64,000 nucleotides of DNA from Bremia lactucae (GCF_004359215.1 NC_090610.1:3500827-3564826), one strand, 5' to 3'. Shown: positions 11,561 through 22,992, counted from the first letter of the stretch. Numbers and translations: made by a program. The notes: generated by a model not told the origin, from the sequence alone.

Positions 11561-12814
11561 ATGCCAGCAACAGCTACCACTACTCCGAGCGCCACGCTGC
11601 TACTTGTGACAGGGCTGCTCAGCGTCGGCATGGCATCGATAGGTCTGTATTACCTCCAGATGAAAAGCAAGACCGTCTTGTTGAAGAATGAGAAGAATGC
11701 TGGTATGTATACAAAGAAATACCACTCTAAAATGACCACGACAACGAGGACAGCGACCAAGAACTTGGCTACACGTGTTAAAGCAACTGAGCCAACCCAG
11801 CCCGAGGTGTTGAAGAAGGAAACGAACAATGTCAAGGCAGCAACTTCGAAAGCAGAAAAGCTTCCAATTAATCCTATTGAATTAAAGGAGCCAACTATGT
11901 TAAAAGAAGATGTTGTGGGCTCGACGACAATTGCCAAGGACGCTTTCCAAAGCGTGGTACCTTCTGTCAAATTATCAGTAACGACTGATCCTGTGACGCC
12001 CTTGTTGGTGGCAAAGGAGGTCGAGACTCTATCTGGCGAAACATTGGAGCTTCCAGTCATTCCTATTATTGTAAAGGAGCCAAGATTGTCAAAGGAGAAT
12101 CTTGTGACCGTAAAGGAGATGTCCGAGGACCTCATCGAGCCTATTGAAAACCCTGCGAAAGGTTGGAGAGCTGAGAGAACTGCTGCGCCTGCTTCAGAAG
12201 TCTTGGACGTAACTCCAGTCACCTTGGAACGAAGCGACGACTTTGGTAACACTCAGACCGTTGTGGCGAATGAACCAACAGATAACGCGCTGATAGAATC
12301 GCTCGAGCAACGTGCACTTGAGCACGAGTTCGTTCAAGTGGAATTGACACAATCCATGACGCTGCCGCAACGCGACTGTGAGCTCGAAAATACCAACGTG
12401 GCGACTGTCACGACCATCGCCGATAACAAGGTTCTTAAAGTCGAACCATTCGATGCAACGGAAGATCTACAAATGGAGCCAATAGTTGCTATAGATGCGG
12501 TGGCGTCGGCAACGGGTCCGTATGCCCACCTTTCATCGTGGGAAGCCATTGGGTTTAGCTCCGATGAAACATTTGCCATTGCGAACGAAACTGCTCCTCC
12601 AGCATCACTCGACACGTCGAACGAAAGCACAGAGCCCCTTGACTCTCTTGTAACCGACGCTGTAACCGAGAACACCGTTGCGTTGGACAAGGACGCTTCG
12701 TCACCCGTCGACCGTAACGATTTCTTATTGGGCAACCGTAACCGCCATCGCAACCGGTCAAAAAAGTCCAAGAATAAAAAGAAAAAATCCAAGAAACTAT
12801 TAAAACAACCCTAA
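11561..12814 (+). CDS. Hypothetical single-pass membrane protein with basic C-terminal tail
   Basis: An intronless frame of 417 residues starting ATG. Residues about 8-33 form one hydrophobic segment (LLLVTGLLSVGMASIGLYYL), followed by basic residues, as expected for an N-terminal membrane anchor. The middle, about residues 60-385, is low-complexity and rich in Thr, Val, Glu and Pro, with loosely repeated KEP and IPI-like blocks. The last 30 residues are strongly basic (RNRHRNRSKKSKNKKKKSKK). This recalls ER-anchored proteins with nucleic-acid-binding tails, but I do not recognise the family. The stop is followed after 14 bp by AATAAA. Confidence 0.75.
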   Translation: MPATATTTPSATLLLVTGLLSVGMASIGLYYLQMKSKTVLLKNEKNAGMYTKKYHSKMTTTTRTATKNLATRVKATEPTQPEVLKKETNNVKAATSKAEKLPINPIELKEPTMLKEDVVGSTTIAKDAFQSVVPSVKLSVTTDPVTPLLVAKEVETLSGETLELPVIPIIVKEPRLSKENLVTVKEMSEDLIEPIENPAKGWRAERTAAPASEVLDVTPVTLERSDDFGNTQTVVANEPTDNALIESLEQRALEHEFVQVELTQSMTLPQRDCELENTNVATVTTIADNKVLKVEPFDATEDLQMEPIVAIDAVASATGPYAHLSSWEAIGFSSDETFAIANETAPPASLDTSNESTEPLDSLVTDAVTENTVALDKDASSPVDRNDFLLGNRNRHRNRSKKSKNKKKKSKKLLKQP

Positions 12815-12827
12815 CACACACCGTGCA

Positions 12828-12833
12828 AATAAA
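12828..12833 (+). promoter_or_regulatory. AATAAA polyadenylation signal
   Basis: Canonical hexamer 14 bp after the stop of the 417-aa gene, followed by a T-rich stretch. Confidence 0.5.
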
Positions 12834-13074
12834 ACCCTTTTTTAAATTGGATTAGTCTTTTCGTGTTATTTCCCTTAAAACACAAAGGTTTTTTTTGAGA
12901 TGGTCCATCAACGTGAGTCGGGTTTCTGCCCAACGACAATAGTGACATTGATGCGTCAGAGCCTGCATTATGTTAACAACCAATCCTCGACTGCGATCCT
13001 GTTTTAAACCAATTGTACTTATTGTAACAGCATTTCCATCTTAATTTCCCACCTTCTTCAAAGCGCCTTTTGCC

Positions 13075-14688
13075 ATGAGCGCCTCAAACGTCCGCATTAG
13101 CCAGATCGCTAGTCATTTAAGCTCCCATGACCCCCGCGCTGAAGAGAACGAGTATATGCAGCGTATCAAGCAGACCGAGGCATTTCTTCGCAGTGAGCGC
13201 TTTCAGTACATAAAGCGCCCATACGGCGCCGCAGACGTGGTGAAACTTCAGGGTACAATTCCTGCTTCAAACGCTGGGGTTGCGATGTCGCGTAAGCTCT
13301 ACAAGATGCTGCGTGAGCTGCATGATGCGAAGAAGACGAGTCACACTTTTGGTGCGCTTGACACGATTCAAGTGACGCAAATGGCCAAACACTTGACTTC
13401 TGTCTACGTCAGCGGCTGGCAGTCGTCGTCTACAGCGTCCACGTCCAACGAGCCCGGCCCCGATGTGGCGGACTACCCCATGGACACAGTACCAAATAAG
13501 GTGGACCAACTCTTTCGTGCTCAGCTTTTTCATGACCGCAAGCAGTACGAAGCTCGTCGCCGCATGACCGCGGAGGAGCGCATCCGATGCCCACCCACGG
13601 ATTTTATGCGACCAATTGTTGCCGACGCCGACACTGGCCATGGTGGTCTCACGGCTGTTATGAAGCTGACGAAGATGTTTATTGAGCGTGGTGCCGCTGG
13701 CATTCACCTTGAAGACCAGAAACCCGGCACTAAAAAGTGTGGCCACATGGGTGGCAAGGTGCTTGTCTCGGTGCAGGAACATATTCAGCGATTAATTGCT
13801 GCTCGATTGCAGGCTGATATGATGGGAAGTCCACTGGTGATTGTTGCCCGCACGGATGCCGAGGCTGCCACACTGTTGGACAATAATATTGACGCACGTG
13901 ACCATCCTTTTATTCTTGGCGCCACGAATTGCACTGTCGAATCGTATCGTGAAGCGACGCTTAATGGACGTGGAAGCGAGTGGGATAAGCGTGCTCGTGT
14001 CATGACGTTCCCAGAGGCTGTACGTGAGGCTCTTAAAACATCTGGACCTCCTGGTGCCTTGACAAAATGGAATGCCCAGTGCTTGGAGCTGAGCTTGCCA
14101 GAGCAACAGACGTTGGCCAAGTCGCTTGGGTTGAAGATTACGTTTGACTGGGATCTTGCGCGCACTGTGGAGGGTTACTACCGCGTACGTGGTGGGGTCG
14201 AGTATTGCATTGCACGGGGTCGCGCTTATGGTGAGTATGCAGATTTGATCTGGATGGAAACGGCCAAGCCTGGAGTCGCGCTTGCACGCAGGTTTGCTGA
14301 AGGCGTTAAGGCCAAGATTCCGCACCAAATGTTGGCGTACAATTTGTCGCCATCGTTCAATTGGGATGCCGCCGGCTTGTCGGACAAGGAGATGGAGACG
14401 TTTGTGACAGACCTTGCGCGGCTGGGCTTTTGCTGGATGTTTATCACACTCGCTGGCTTCCACTGTGACTCTTTGGGCGTCACTCGCTTTGCGCGAGACT
14501 ATGCAAAGCGTGGCATGCTCGCGTATGTCGAAGGTGTGCAGCGGGCTGAGCGTCATGAGAATGTGGAGACGCTGAAACACCAGGGCTGGTCAGGCACGGA
14601 GCTGGTGGACGCCATGCAGAATACCATTACTGGTGGACTCTCGTCAACAAACACCATGGGCCATGGTGTCACCGAGTCGCAATTTTAG
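13075..14688 (+). CDS. ICL1: Isocitrate lyase
   Basis: A 537-residue intronless protein, the usual eukaryotic ICL length. It splits isocitrate into glyoxylate and succinate, the first committed step of the glyoxylate cycle, used to live on fatty acids or acetate. The signature KKCGHM carries the catalytic cysteine at about residue 222, and the metal-site motif DADTGHGG lies upstream. The extra segment of eukaryotic ICLs is present between these and the C-terminus. The C-terminus (ESQF) is not a clear PTS1, so peroxisomal targeting cannot be read from it. Two CCAAT-like motifs (aaccaat) lie within 110 bp upstream. An AATAAA occurs at 14798. Confidence 0.97.
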   Translation: MSASNVRISQIASHLSSHDPRAEENEYMQRIKQTEAFLRSERFQYIKRPYGAADVVKLQGTIPASNAGVAMSRKLYKMLRELHDAKKTSHTFGALDTIQVTQMAKHLTSVYVSGWQSSSTASTSNEPGPDVADYPMDTVPNKVDQLFRAQLFHDRKQYEARRRMTAEERIRCPPTDFMRPIVADADTGHGGLTAVMKLTKMFIERGAAGIHLEDQKPGTKKCGHMGGKVLVSVQEHIQRLIAARLQADMMGSPLVIVARTDAEAATLLDNNIDARDHPFILGATNCTVESYREATLNGRGSEWDKRARVMTFPEAVREALKTSGPPGALTKWNAQCLELSLPEQQTLAKSLGLKITFDWDLARTVEGYYRVRGGVEYCIARGRAYGEYADLIWMETAKPGVALARRFAEGVKAKIPHQMLAYNLSPSFNWDAAGLSDKEMETFVTDLARLGFCWMFITLAGFHCDSLGVTRFARDYAKRGMLAYVEGVQRAERHENVETLKHQGWSGTELVDAMQNTITGGLSSTNTMGHGVTESQF

Positions 14689-14797
14689 TGTACAACGCTT
14701 TACAAAAAAAAAAATATATTTTTTTTAAATTGGTGCACAAGGTTAGAAAGCCTAAAATTTTCTAAGAAGCCTTTCAGACGCATTAGATAATTGGCCC

Positions 14798-14803
14798 AAT
14801 AAA
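14798..14803 (+). promoter_or_regulatory. AATAAA polyadenylation signal
   Basis: Hexamer 110 bp after the isocitrate lyase stop, in the short spacer shared with the convergent cyclophilin gene. Confidence 0.4.
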
Positions 14804-14900
14804 TGAGGTAAGTTTGGTTCGTTTCTAAAAACAATTTACGTCACTCGCTAGTTCGACTCGATGAGCTTATCTGTGTTGACCTGGTTTTGATCGTGAAAAG

Positions 14901-15581
14901 TTACAATATGCCACAGCTAATGATCTCAATGTCCGTCAATGGCTTGTGCTTCACACAGTAGACACCTTGCATGTTCTTCAGCACATTCTTTCCATCCACA
15001 ACTTTCCCGAACGCAACGTTACGACCGTTAAGGTGCGGCAGCGGTTTAAGTGAAATAAAGAATTGCGAGGCGTTTTTGTGAAGGCCAGCGTTGGCCATGC
15101 CTAACACGCCTACCTCGGAGAATTGAAGTGCGTAGTTTTCGTCGTCAAAAAAACGTTGATTTTCTTCTAAAGCAGCGTGGCCACCCGTGCCATCGCCCTC
15201 AAGCACGTCGCCACCTACAATGTAAACACCCTTGGTGATATTGTGGAACTTGGAATTCTTGTACGAGCCTGTGCCTAGTGCTTTGGACTGAAACCCATCC
15301 GTACACATTTTCATAAAATTAGTAGCCGTTTGTGGCACAATATCCTTCGCTAGCTCGACCACAATGCGCTCGGCCGTCGCACCACCAATGCTCACATCCA
15401 TAAATGCGCGGGGCCGCGGCTGGTCAGGTGTAGGTACCATCGAATCATACGCGACGATCTCTGCTTCTGGTGCATTCATCTTCTTAAGGGAGCGATGATA
15501 CCATCCCCATCCACGAGCTCCGCCACGCGACATGGCATCGCCCGCACCACGCACAAGCTTTGACCGATTAAACGCTGACAT
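14901..15581 (-). CDS. Cyclophilin-type protein with altered PPIase active site
   Basis: 226 residues from the ATG at 15581; the open frame extends three codons further to a GTG, which I do not use. Residues about 60-226 are a cyclophilin fold (VPQTATNFMKMC, GGDVLEGDGTGGHAALEE, HKNASQFFISL, GRNVAFGKVVDG). Several residues needed for prolyl isomerase activity are changed. The usual FHRIIPGFMIQGGD reads FHNITKGVYIVGGD, so the catalytic Arg is Asn. The Trp of the cyclosporin pocket is His. The first 40 residues are rich in Arg and Ser with few acids, which suggests a mitochondrial presequence. It is probably a binding or scaffold protein rather than an enzyme. It faces the thioesterase gene head to head. 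Confidence 0.9.
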   Translation of the reverse strand: MSAFNRSKLVRGAGDAMSRGGARGWGWYHRSLKKMNAPEAEIVAYDSMVPTPDQPRPRAFMDVSIGGATAERIVVELAKDIVPQTATNFMKMCTDGFQSKALGTGSYKNSKFHNITKGVYIVGGDVLEGDGTGGHAALEENQRFFDDENYALQFSEVGVLGMANAGLHKNASQFFISLKPLPHLNGRNVAFGKVVDGKNVLKNMQGVYCVKHKPLTDIEIISCGIL

Positions 15582-15640
15582 TGTTATCACAATTTCATAA
15601 GGTCTTTTACTATCGTACTTATGCGAATTAGTTTATTGGG
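15582..15640. promoter_or_regulatory. 59-bp divergent spacer, shared promoter region
   Basis: Only 59 bp separate the start codons of the cyclophilin gene (minus) and the thioesterase gene (plus). Transcription signals for both must lie here or inside the genes. The stretch is AT-rich; I see no named motif. Confidence 0.55.
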
Positions 15641-17043
15641 ATGATTAATCTAACGGATCGAGAAAGGAAGATGCTCCTGTATGTGGCGTTCGCGACGGCA
15701 GGGCTGATACTCGTGCAATTTGCGTTTATAACTAAAGCATCAGAGAAGTATTTTCAGGATGTTGAGACATTGCAGTTAAAAGCAGTGGAGAAAAAGACGC
15801 TAGTGTTCCAGCAGATGACAGATTTGCCAGTCGTACTCATGCATGGAATGGGTGATGCTGCCGAAAATGGGGGAATGCTACGAATTCAAAAGGTTTTGCT
15901 AGCTTTATTTATAGATCAAGATAGATGACATGACGATAAATTGACGATAGGCTATCGCAGACTATCTCGGAGTTTATGTGGCAAGCGTGCAGCTTGGAGA
16001 ATCCGTTACCGAAGATGTGTATAATAGCTTCTTCGTCTCGATGAATAATCAGACTGATAGGTTTGCTAATATTGTGCGAAAGGTAAGAGACTAGAAAAAA
16101 TCGGTGTTGACGTAAAAGTCTGATTTGTCGTCACTGTGATAAAAATTGTTTTTGATAGGATCCACATTTGGCGAATGGATTTAATGCAATTGGATTCTCT
16201 CAGGTGATTGATTATAAAGTGTGAAGCAAATATGTGACGAATATGACCGTTTGTATTTTATTTAGGGCAATTTATTGATCCGCGCTTACATTGAGCGCTT
16301 TAACGACCCTCCTGTACGGAAATTTATATCTTTTCATGGTCCGCTTGCTGGCGTCGGCGGACTTCCGCGATGCTCCCCGCTTAATTTTATTTGCAAGGGA
16401 ATTGATGAGGTTACTTGCGTTTGTAGACCTTATAATAATACCATACCACTAACATAATTTGTTACGGCTGTAGCTTATTGGAGAAGCAGCTTATGCAAAA
16501 CGAGTTCAAGGTATACACTTTTACATGCATGACCGATCTGTAGTCGCTGAGCATTTCAATTGATTGCAGAGCGTCTCGCCCAAGCAAATTATTTCCGTGA
16601 CCCTCTTCGCATAAGCGCATACTTAAAGCATGGTACGTTTTGTAGAAGTGAAGAGTGATACTATATTCTAACAGCTTCTTTCTGGCATAGCGGAATTTCT
16701 CCCCGATCTCAATAATGAAAAAGCGTCTCTGAATCAGACGTATAAAGAGAATTTTATACAATTGCAAAGTCTTGTGCTCGTTCGAGCTAGTAAGGATACG
16801 CAAGTATGGCCAAAGGAATCGGAGTGGTTCGGAATGTACCGCGATGGGGACCCGTACAAGCATGTTCTCGAATTTAATGAAACGAGGTGGTACCAGGAAG
16901 ACTTGTTTGGGCTACAGACATTGGATAAGGGTGGCAAGGTGCACTTTTTGTCCACGGATGGAGATCATCTGCAATTTTCTGTCGAGTTTCTGCTTGGTGT
17001 AGTGGCTAAATACTTTCGTCTTCAAGTAAAGAGCTATAATTAG
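15641..17043 (+). CDS. PPT1: Palmitoyl-protein thioesterase
   Basis: Seven exons rebuilt from frame and splice sites: 15641-15892, 15951-16082, 16159-16203, 16266-16409, 16474-16510, 16570-16632 and 16691-17043 (341 aa). Introns are 58-76 bp. An N-terminal hydrophobic segment (about residues 11-30) is a signal peptide or anchor. The hydrolase motif VVLMHGMGD lies near residue 66. The nucleophile serine is in GFSQG, and HGPLAGVGGLPRC is typical of the family. DSEWFGFY-like (ESEWFGMY) and the catalytic His in DGDHLQFS follow in the last exon. The family removes palmitate from cysteines of proteins in lysosomes. The fourth intron uses a weak GTTACT donor, chosen because it gives an uninterrupted PPT1 alignment. 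Confidence 0.9.
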
Positions 17044-17333
17044 GAGCGGTATATCCTCGAAGGGTATACCGGTATTTTCTTCAAGTCAGAAGCTGTTTTA
17101 GCTTAAACGTTTTAACAAATCAGATCAATCGGTTTAAAAAAACAAATAAGAAGCCAGGCCCAGGGTTACATATCCGATTTAATCTACGACAGGAGGATAC
17201 TTAGCTGCGACGTTATTCGAGGGGCTGTTCCATCCATCAAGTCAAGAAAGGTAACATTCGCTGTAAGAAAGAAGGCTTTTGTGCACCTTAAGCGTTGTAA
17301 GAGCCCTTAGTTTTGCGTTGCAACTCGACAGAA

Positions 17334-18252
17334 ATGACGTCACGGGACTTAGTAGGGCGCCCACTGGTGCCATTTTTTGACAGCGATAACAATCTCAATG
17401 ACTCGCTTCAGCTGGGGAATGACGAGCGGGAAGAGATGGACATTGACGCTCGTGTGTGGGATAAAGAGCTGGGTTACTTTGTGTACCCGTCGGACCAAAA
17501 GGGATTAAAGCCAGTAAAATTGGCAAACCAAGATATAAAGACGGACGGTGGTAGCAAACTGCTGCTCACGCCTACCATGATGCTGTCCAGCAACGTGCCA
17601 GATCATTTAAATTCCATGGGGATGGAAAGTAATTCCTTACGAGGTATTTTTGCAAAATTGATTGTATTCCAGCTTCTATGTGTATCTGAATCCCGTCCCA
17701 TAAAAGCTTAATTGTGCTGTAATTTTTGCTTTAGATGGTGTGCACAGCACATTAAATAAGCGAGGATTAAAGCCAAAAAGTCAGTCGAATTCGCGACGAA
17801 AAAACAATAAAGACGAGGAAGCATCTACAACACACGGAGTATCGTCAAAGAAGGTAAAAAGTAAAAATGGGAATCCAACCACTGGCAATAGCAGCACACA
17901 ATCAAAACAAAAAGAACAGCTATCAGCTTCGGGAAAATGGGCTTGGTCAGCGTTCCAGTCGTCTCCTGATCCGGCGGAGCTGCCAATGCCACCATTTCTA
18001 ATCAATGCCGAATGTACGAACAGTAACGCCAGCTGTCTCAATCTCGTTGCCAAGGCTCCAGCAGTCCCTCTACCACTAAATCCCCTATCTTCGAATCATG
18101 CAAGTGCACCAATTGCTTGTTCTCTCCCCAAAGGGCCACCTCAGTCTCTGCCGTCAAGACTAGCAGTGCCTCCAGACGTGGCAACAGCTGCTCCAATGTC
18201 CATTGAGGTATCAATGACCCAAGATTTGCGGAGAATGCTCAATATTGGATGA
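17334..18252 (+). CDS. PNRC/EDC-like protein with a decapping-activator motif
   Basis: Two exons, 17334-17643 and 17735-18252, joined in phase 1 across a 91-bp GT-AG intron (275 aa). Start is the ATG of MTSRDLVGRPLVPFF. The protein is mostly disordered, rich in Lys, Ser and Asn, and GLKP occurs once on each side of the intron. At residues about 172-192 a conserved block contains FQSSPDPAELPMPPF. This fits the proline-rich motif of the PNRC family (human PNRC2, yeast Edc1/2, plant relatives), which binds Dcp1 and stimulates mRNA decapping. The rest has no recognised domain, so the call rests on this one motif. An AATAAA lies at 18493. Confidence 0.65.
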
Positions 18253-18890
18253 TAACCACAAGTTTTCGAGTGGATGAGACGGTATCGTTGCAGTGTTGCG
18301 AAGGAAGCAGCGATTGACAATTGTGTATAATAATCGTCGTTGGAATGTAAGAAAATGACTCAGAAATGTGCCTCACTTTTAGTTGTATCCAATTTTACAC
18401 CAATTTGTGTTGTGTAGCTTTTTTAAATTACCTTTTTTGCCTCGTATTACAATTCCTTTTTTTTTCCCTCGAGTCTCTTAAATGGGTTTTGTAATAAATG
18501 CGCGACAACGTGAGTTAGTGCATGTTGACTGTATGTAACGAATAAATAGAAGTAATAGCAACGGGGCTTGGTTCCGCTCCAAAGATAGTTTCGCATTTAA
18601 CTAGGAATTGCCACAATAATCACTCTCTACGTAATAATTATACCCCACACCTGCCGAAAGCGTGACTCAACGGGATAACCATCGCGTAAAAGTCGTCCAT
18701 GCAGTACATTCTAAAGCCTGCTCTCTAAGTGCGCAGTGCTGCTCTCCATCTGTTCGACTCCACAAGCTTTCCCCCAACCCACCTCGTTGCGATTGGCTCC
18801 TTGGTGTACCCCTGTACAGCAATAGCACGCGAGAGTCGTCCAGCTGAAGGCGTGTGGTGCTATTCCTAACACAAGAGTGCGCGCTGAACC
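18253..18890. other. Intergenic region
   Basis: 638 bp between two co-oriented genes. It contains AATAAA at 18493-18498 and T-rich tracts near 18420-18470, likely the 3' region of the PNRC-like gene. Small open frames near 18660-18950 look spurious. Confidence 0.5.
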
Positions 18891-21675
18891 ATGACAATGG
18901 GGTCCCATTGCCGCCAGAACATTGAAGTCTTCCAGCTACGGCTACGCGAGACATTAAATGAGGGTGGAGACGACGACAGCGTCGGCACGATCGGTTTAAA
19001 TGCGTTTAGTACGTCCGAGGACGCGACCGCCACGGCTCGAGAGCCCAAGTCCAGTCGGCTGCAGACTCCTATCAGTCAAAAGACAATTCCAACTGTGAAT
19101 CCACGACTTCTTATCACTCTCCTCGAGACAAAGCAAAACGACCGCGTTCAACAGAATCATGCTAACGACAGTGCCATGGAATTTGTCGAAACAAGTCAAG
19201 TGAACGAAGAAGACATTGACGGTCGAGAACCGCATGAAAAGCGTCGACCTTGTTTACTCGCATCGAAATCAGGAGATGACGGCAGCACACGGACAATGCG
19301 CTGTAGCCTCGACGCCGCTGAAGCGCCATTAATTATCACAACCGCGGATACAAGCTCCGCGACGAATACTCAAGTACCACTTGATGAACCATTTCAATCG
19401 ATTGAGTTGTCGGACGAGCCTGTAAGTACAAACGTGACGCTCCAATCCAAACCGACAGTGGATCGATCAAAGCGTGCGTCGTCAGAGCTTATGGAGAGCG
19501 TGTGTGAGTCTAGACAAGTAGTTCTCGTTACCCGTCCAAGCCAGCGGTACGCGTCAATTGTGCTATTTTTAAAAAAAAAGGATCTCAAGTCAGAGGATTC
19601 ATTGCGTGACTTGTTGTTTTAGGGACATTGAAATGTGGACAGAACGCGCGACAAGTACCATGGTCAAGTCCACAGGAAGCAGTGCTCGACCTTTGCCAAG
19701 CCAAGCACAGAGACTCTGTCAAAGTCGACGATGGGTGCTGGAATACAAGCCGGTTGTACGTCACTCGGGATGGCTCATGAAACGCGGTCACGGGCTCCGA
19801 AATTTCAAGCGTCGACTCTTTTGTATTGTTGATAATGAATTGATTTACCACGATGCTCATGACGCGACGGAAGTGCGTGGTCGACTTGATTTGACACGAA
19901 AGAGTACGGTTCAGTGTATGCTACATAGTGGCTTTAAATTTGCCCAAGGGAGCTACACAATGGTTTTGTATGCGTTGGACAATCACGACCGTGACGTTTG
20001 GATTCGAAAACTACAGGAACATAATGTGCACGTGCTTCCTCAAGGCGCGAAGACGGCAAAATTGAAAAAACAGCATAGTGACAATGCGGATAAAGGCGAA
20101 TTAATCCTTGTTTCGGGATGGTTACGAAAGCGTGGTCGAATGGTAAAATCTACCAAACGTCGGTGGTTTGAGCTCTCGAATACGACGCTTTCGTACTTTG
20201 CTCACCCTCAAAGCGGCTCTCGGAAAGGCTCGATTGATGTCTCGCAAGCTCGTGTGTCGCCTGTTGATACGCTTAAAACAGGTGAACGACATAGTTTTCA
20301 AATCTGTACACCGACTCGCATCTTGTCGTTGCATGCAGATAGTCAAGAAGAGCGGTCGCTCTGGCTTGCTGCTCTCGCTTCGGTTGGTGCAAGTCACGGT
20401 CCTACCAATGCCATAAGCGCAACAGCTCTGGATGTTCACGAATTTGCCATTCCGTTGAGAGCTTCGGACATTGGTCGGTTGTGCAAGTGTGGTGCGTTAA
20501 GTCAAGGGGGGGAAGCCATTGATGGTGTCTGTCGACGCTGTATGTCTTCTTTTATTTCCAATACTGACGATGAAATGGTGGACGTGGCACGCGAAGTGCA
20601 GCTGCTCTTGGCATCTCCTTACTCGCCAGAAGGCTCGACGTCTGCTGCTTTTTTAAAGGAACACGCGAATCATCCCGTAGCTAACACGACAGTGCGAAAG
20701 TTTATGAATGGATTGTCCAATTATCTGCTTCATACGCGTTTGAAAGAACTTCAGCTATTGGCAGGCATTGCACAACCACCGAGTGGCTCGACGAGCGAAA
20801 CAGAAGACGAAGAAGTCAAGGACATTATGAAACGCACCACGTCGTCGACGCGCAATCACGACAATGAATTGATTAGCGAAATGACGGATCAGATTCAGAC
20901 AATTGTGCACGAACAGGTCGAAGAGCGGATCTTGTTTCCGTTATATCGCGCCATTTTAACAAATGTCCGAGCCCAGACACGAGAAGATGCCAAGGTTTTG
21001 AAAGGCAAGATTGAAATTCTACGCAGTAAATCGCAAGCATTCTTTGGGATTGGACCAGGTAGTGAATCGTCGTCTCGATGGTTTTCGGCGTGTGTCAAGT
21101 TGCGCGAAGTGGATAAAGTGAGTTTGCCCTACATGAAACGGGATCAAATGTTAACGGCGTGCAAAGAGATTTACGCGATTTTTCATACCGAACACCCAAC
21201 CGAAGCACCCATGAGTGCCGATGCATTTATTCCGGCGTTTATTTACGTGCTTATTCACTCCCATTTGCGCGATCCAGTTGCATTGAAGGAATTGATTACT
21301 TATTTTGATTCCGGTGGTCTGCATGGGGAAATTGCTTACTTTGTGACGTGTCTTGAAATTGCGCTTGAATACATTCGATCGCTCTTGACGGCGTGTACCG
21401 TGGTCCTGTCTTCAAAGCGAAGACTTGGCATTGAGTTTGCAAAACACCCAGAATCGGACGTGGTGATTGTCCGTCGATTGGTGTCGGGAGAACAGGCTCA
21501 ACAGAGTGGAGCCATTACCGTTGGCGATGTCTTGGTCGCTGTGAATGGACTTCCCGTCTACGATATGGAGCTCGCGGATGTGGCGAAACTCTGGCGTGGT
21601 GTGGATGGAGAGGCCGAGTTTTGTTTCTTACCCATGAACGAGTACCAGCGAAAGTATGGTTGTTGTGCTAGGTAG
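18891..21675 (+). CDS. PH-PH-VPS9-PDZ protein, putative Rab5-family GEF
   Basis: Two exons, 18891-19546 and 19623-21675, joined in phase 2 by a 76-bp intron (GTACGC...TTTTAG); 902 aa. The N-terminal 260 residues are disordered. PH domain 1 is at about 265-357 (HSGWLMKRGHGLRNFKRR) and PH domain 2 at about 378-478 (SGWLRKRGRMVKSTKRRWF). A small Cys motif (CKC...CRRC) is near 509-528. A VPS9 domain is at about 693-803 (AFIPAFIYVLIHSHL, GEIAYFVTCLEIALEYI). A C-terminal PDZ domain is at about 813-893 (RRLVSGEQAQQSGAITVGDV). VPS9 domains activate Rab5-type GTPases on endosomes; the PH pair would bind phosphoinositides. AATAAA follows at 21768. Confidence 0.88.
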
Positions 21676-22992
21676 CCATTAGAAAAAAAGACCGTTTGCA
21701 CGAATGTGCCATCCTTATCTGGCACTCTTGGGAACGAGGGAATGCATTTTTGTGATGTATCTGTAGAAATAAAAAAAGTGGTTTGTTATGAAAACCATTA
21801 ATCTCCACTCAAATTTTGGTAAAATCCGACATGATTGGCCAATTTCCAAGAGAGACTTGAAAAATTTGTAAATATTAATTTTGTTGCCCGGAACATCGAT
21901 GTTGCCCCTCCACTGGCTTGGCTATGCGAGGTGTTGAAGAAGCGAGTGCGCATAAATCTTTAATCGGGGATGGTGTGGATTGTTTTCCGCGATGTTTTGG
22001 TTTAAACGTCAATATTCTCGAATGTCATGCAGTTCCCATTGCTGCTTAAGAGATCTACGCGGTCTAAGAGGTTTCCGACTAGTAATTGTGCCTTTATTGC
22101 TTCCAGTTTAGCATAATATTACGATTTATAGAGGATTTAAAAAAAGAGTTAGCAAAGCTGGTAATTACGGAGCAGCGAATATGGCCGGCTCCCTGAAGAC
22201 GGCTATCAGACGCTCGCGCTTTAAAAGTTCGACTGGTTTTCTAGCTCACTATGAATTTTGAATGGACAATTGGCTAAAAAAATGCTTTAAGCGCCGATTT
22301 GTCGCTGACTCTTGGCGGTAAATTACAGCTTGCTATATTACTTCAGGCCGCTTAGCAGATGTCTTTTCAAGTCTTACCTGGGCTTGCCGACCATGTCGTT
22401 CTACAAAAATATCGCCACGTTGACGATTTCGATATACATATTGATTATGCCACGATGCAGCTGTGTTACGAGGTATCGGTGGCATGCGATATTCTGCCGA
22501 ATGTACCTATGCCTGGTGTGACCCTATAATGCGCTGATTGACTTAGGTTTTAGAATAAAAATGTTCTTGTGAGTGAAATATTACGGCTAAGTTACAGAAT
22601 AGAATATTCTTGAGTTATGAACGAACCGTGTTTAATTTATTAAGAAAAGTCACAAACGAGCGAACGCGATGCTATCCTTTTACCTACCTAGGCAAAGGTT
22701 AGTACAATGCACGCATAGAATTAACCAATCATATAAAACCGAGGGGATTTTTATCAAAACCTGAAGGGTCCTTAATTGAAAAATCGGTCTATGTGCGGTT
22801 TTTATTAAATTTTTCACACGTCCGAGGCAAATCAGCTTGTAAAGTCCGAAGAAATCAGCTGGTGAGGCTGGGGAGGCTTCAAGGCCCTGTCCTCTACCTG
22901 ATTGATGTTCTCGTACCGCAAGAGGCACAAGGTGTCGACGTTGCACATGATAAATCGTCATTATCGAAAGGACCTCAACGTGTATAGTTATC
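21676..22992. other. Intergenic region, 1.3 kb
   Basis: Sequence between the VPS9 and C2 genes. AATAAA at 21768-21773 probably ends the VPS9 transcript. A 56-codon ATG frame at 22359-22529 (begins MSFQVLPGLADHVVLQ) reads like protein but matches nothing I know and has no visible partner exon; I leave it uncalled. The rest is AT-rich with no repeats I can name. Confidence 0.45.

Noticed and set aside
13267..14580. Long minus-strand open frames opposite isocitrate lyase (up to 262 codons)
   Set aside because: They are mirror frames of a GC-rich, strongly conserved gene; no domain and no own start context.
18662..18954. Overlapping short frames on both strands
   Set aside because: Intergenic or 5' UTR sequence with no conserved motif; the minus frames overlap the real VPS9 start.
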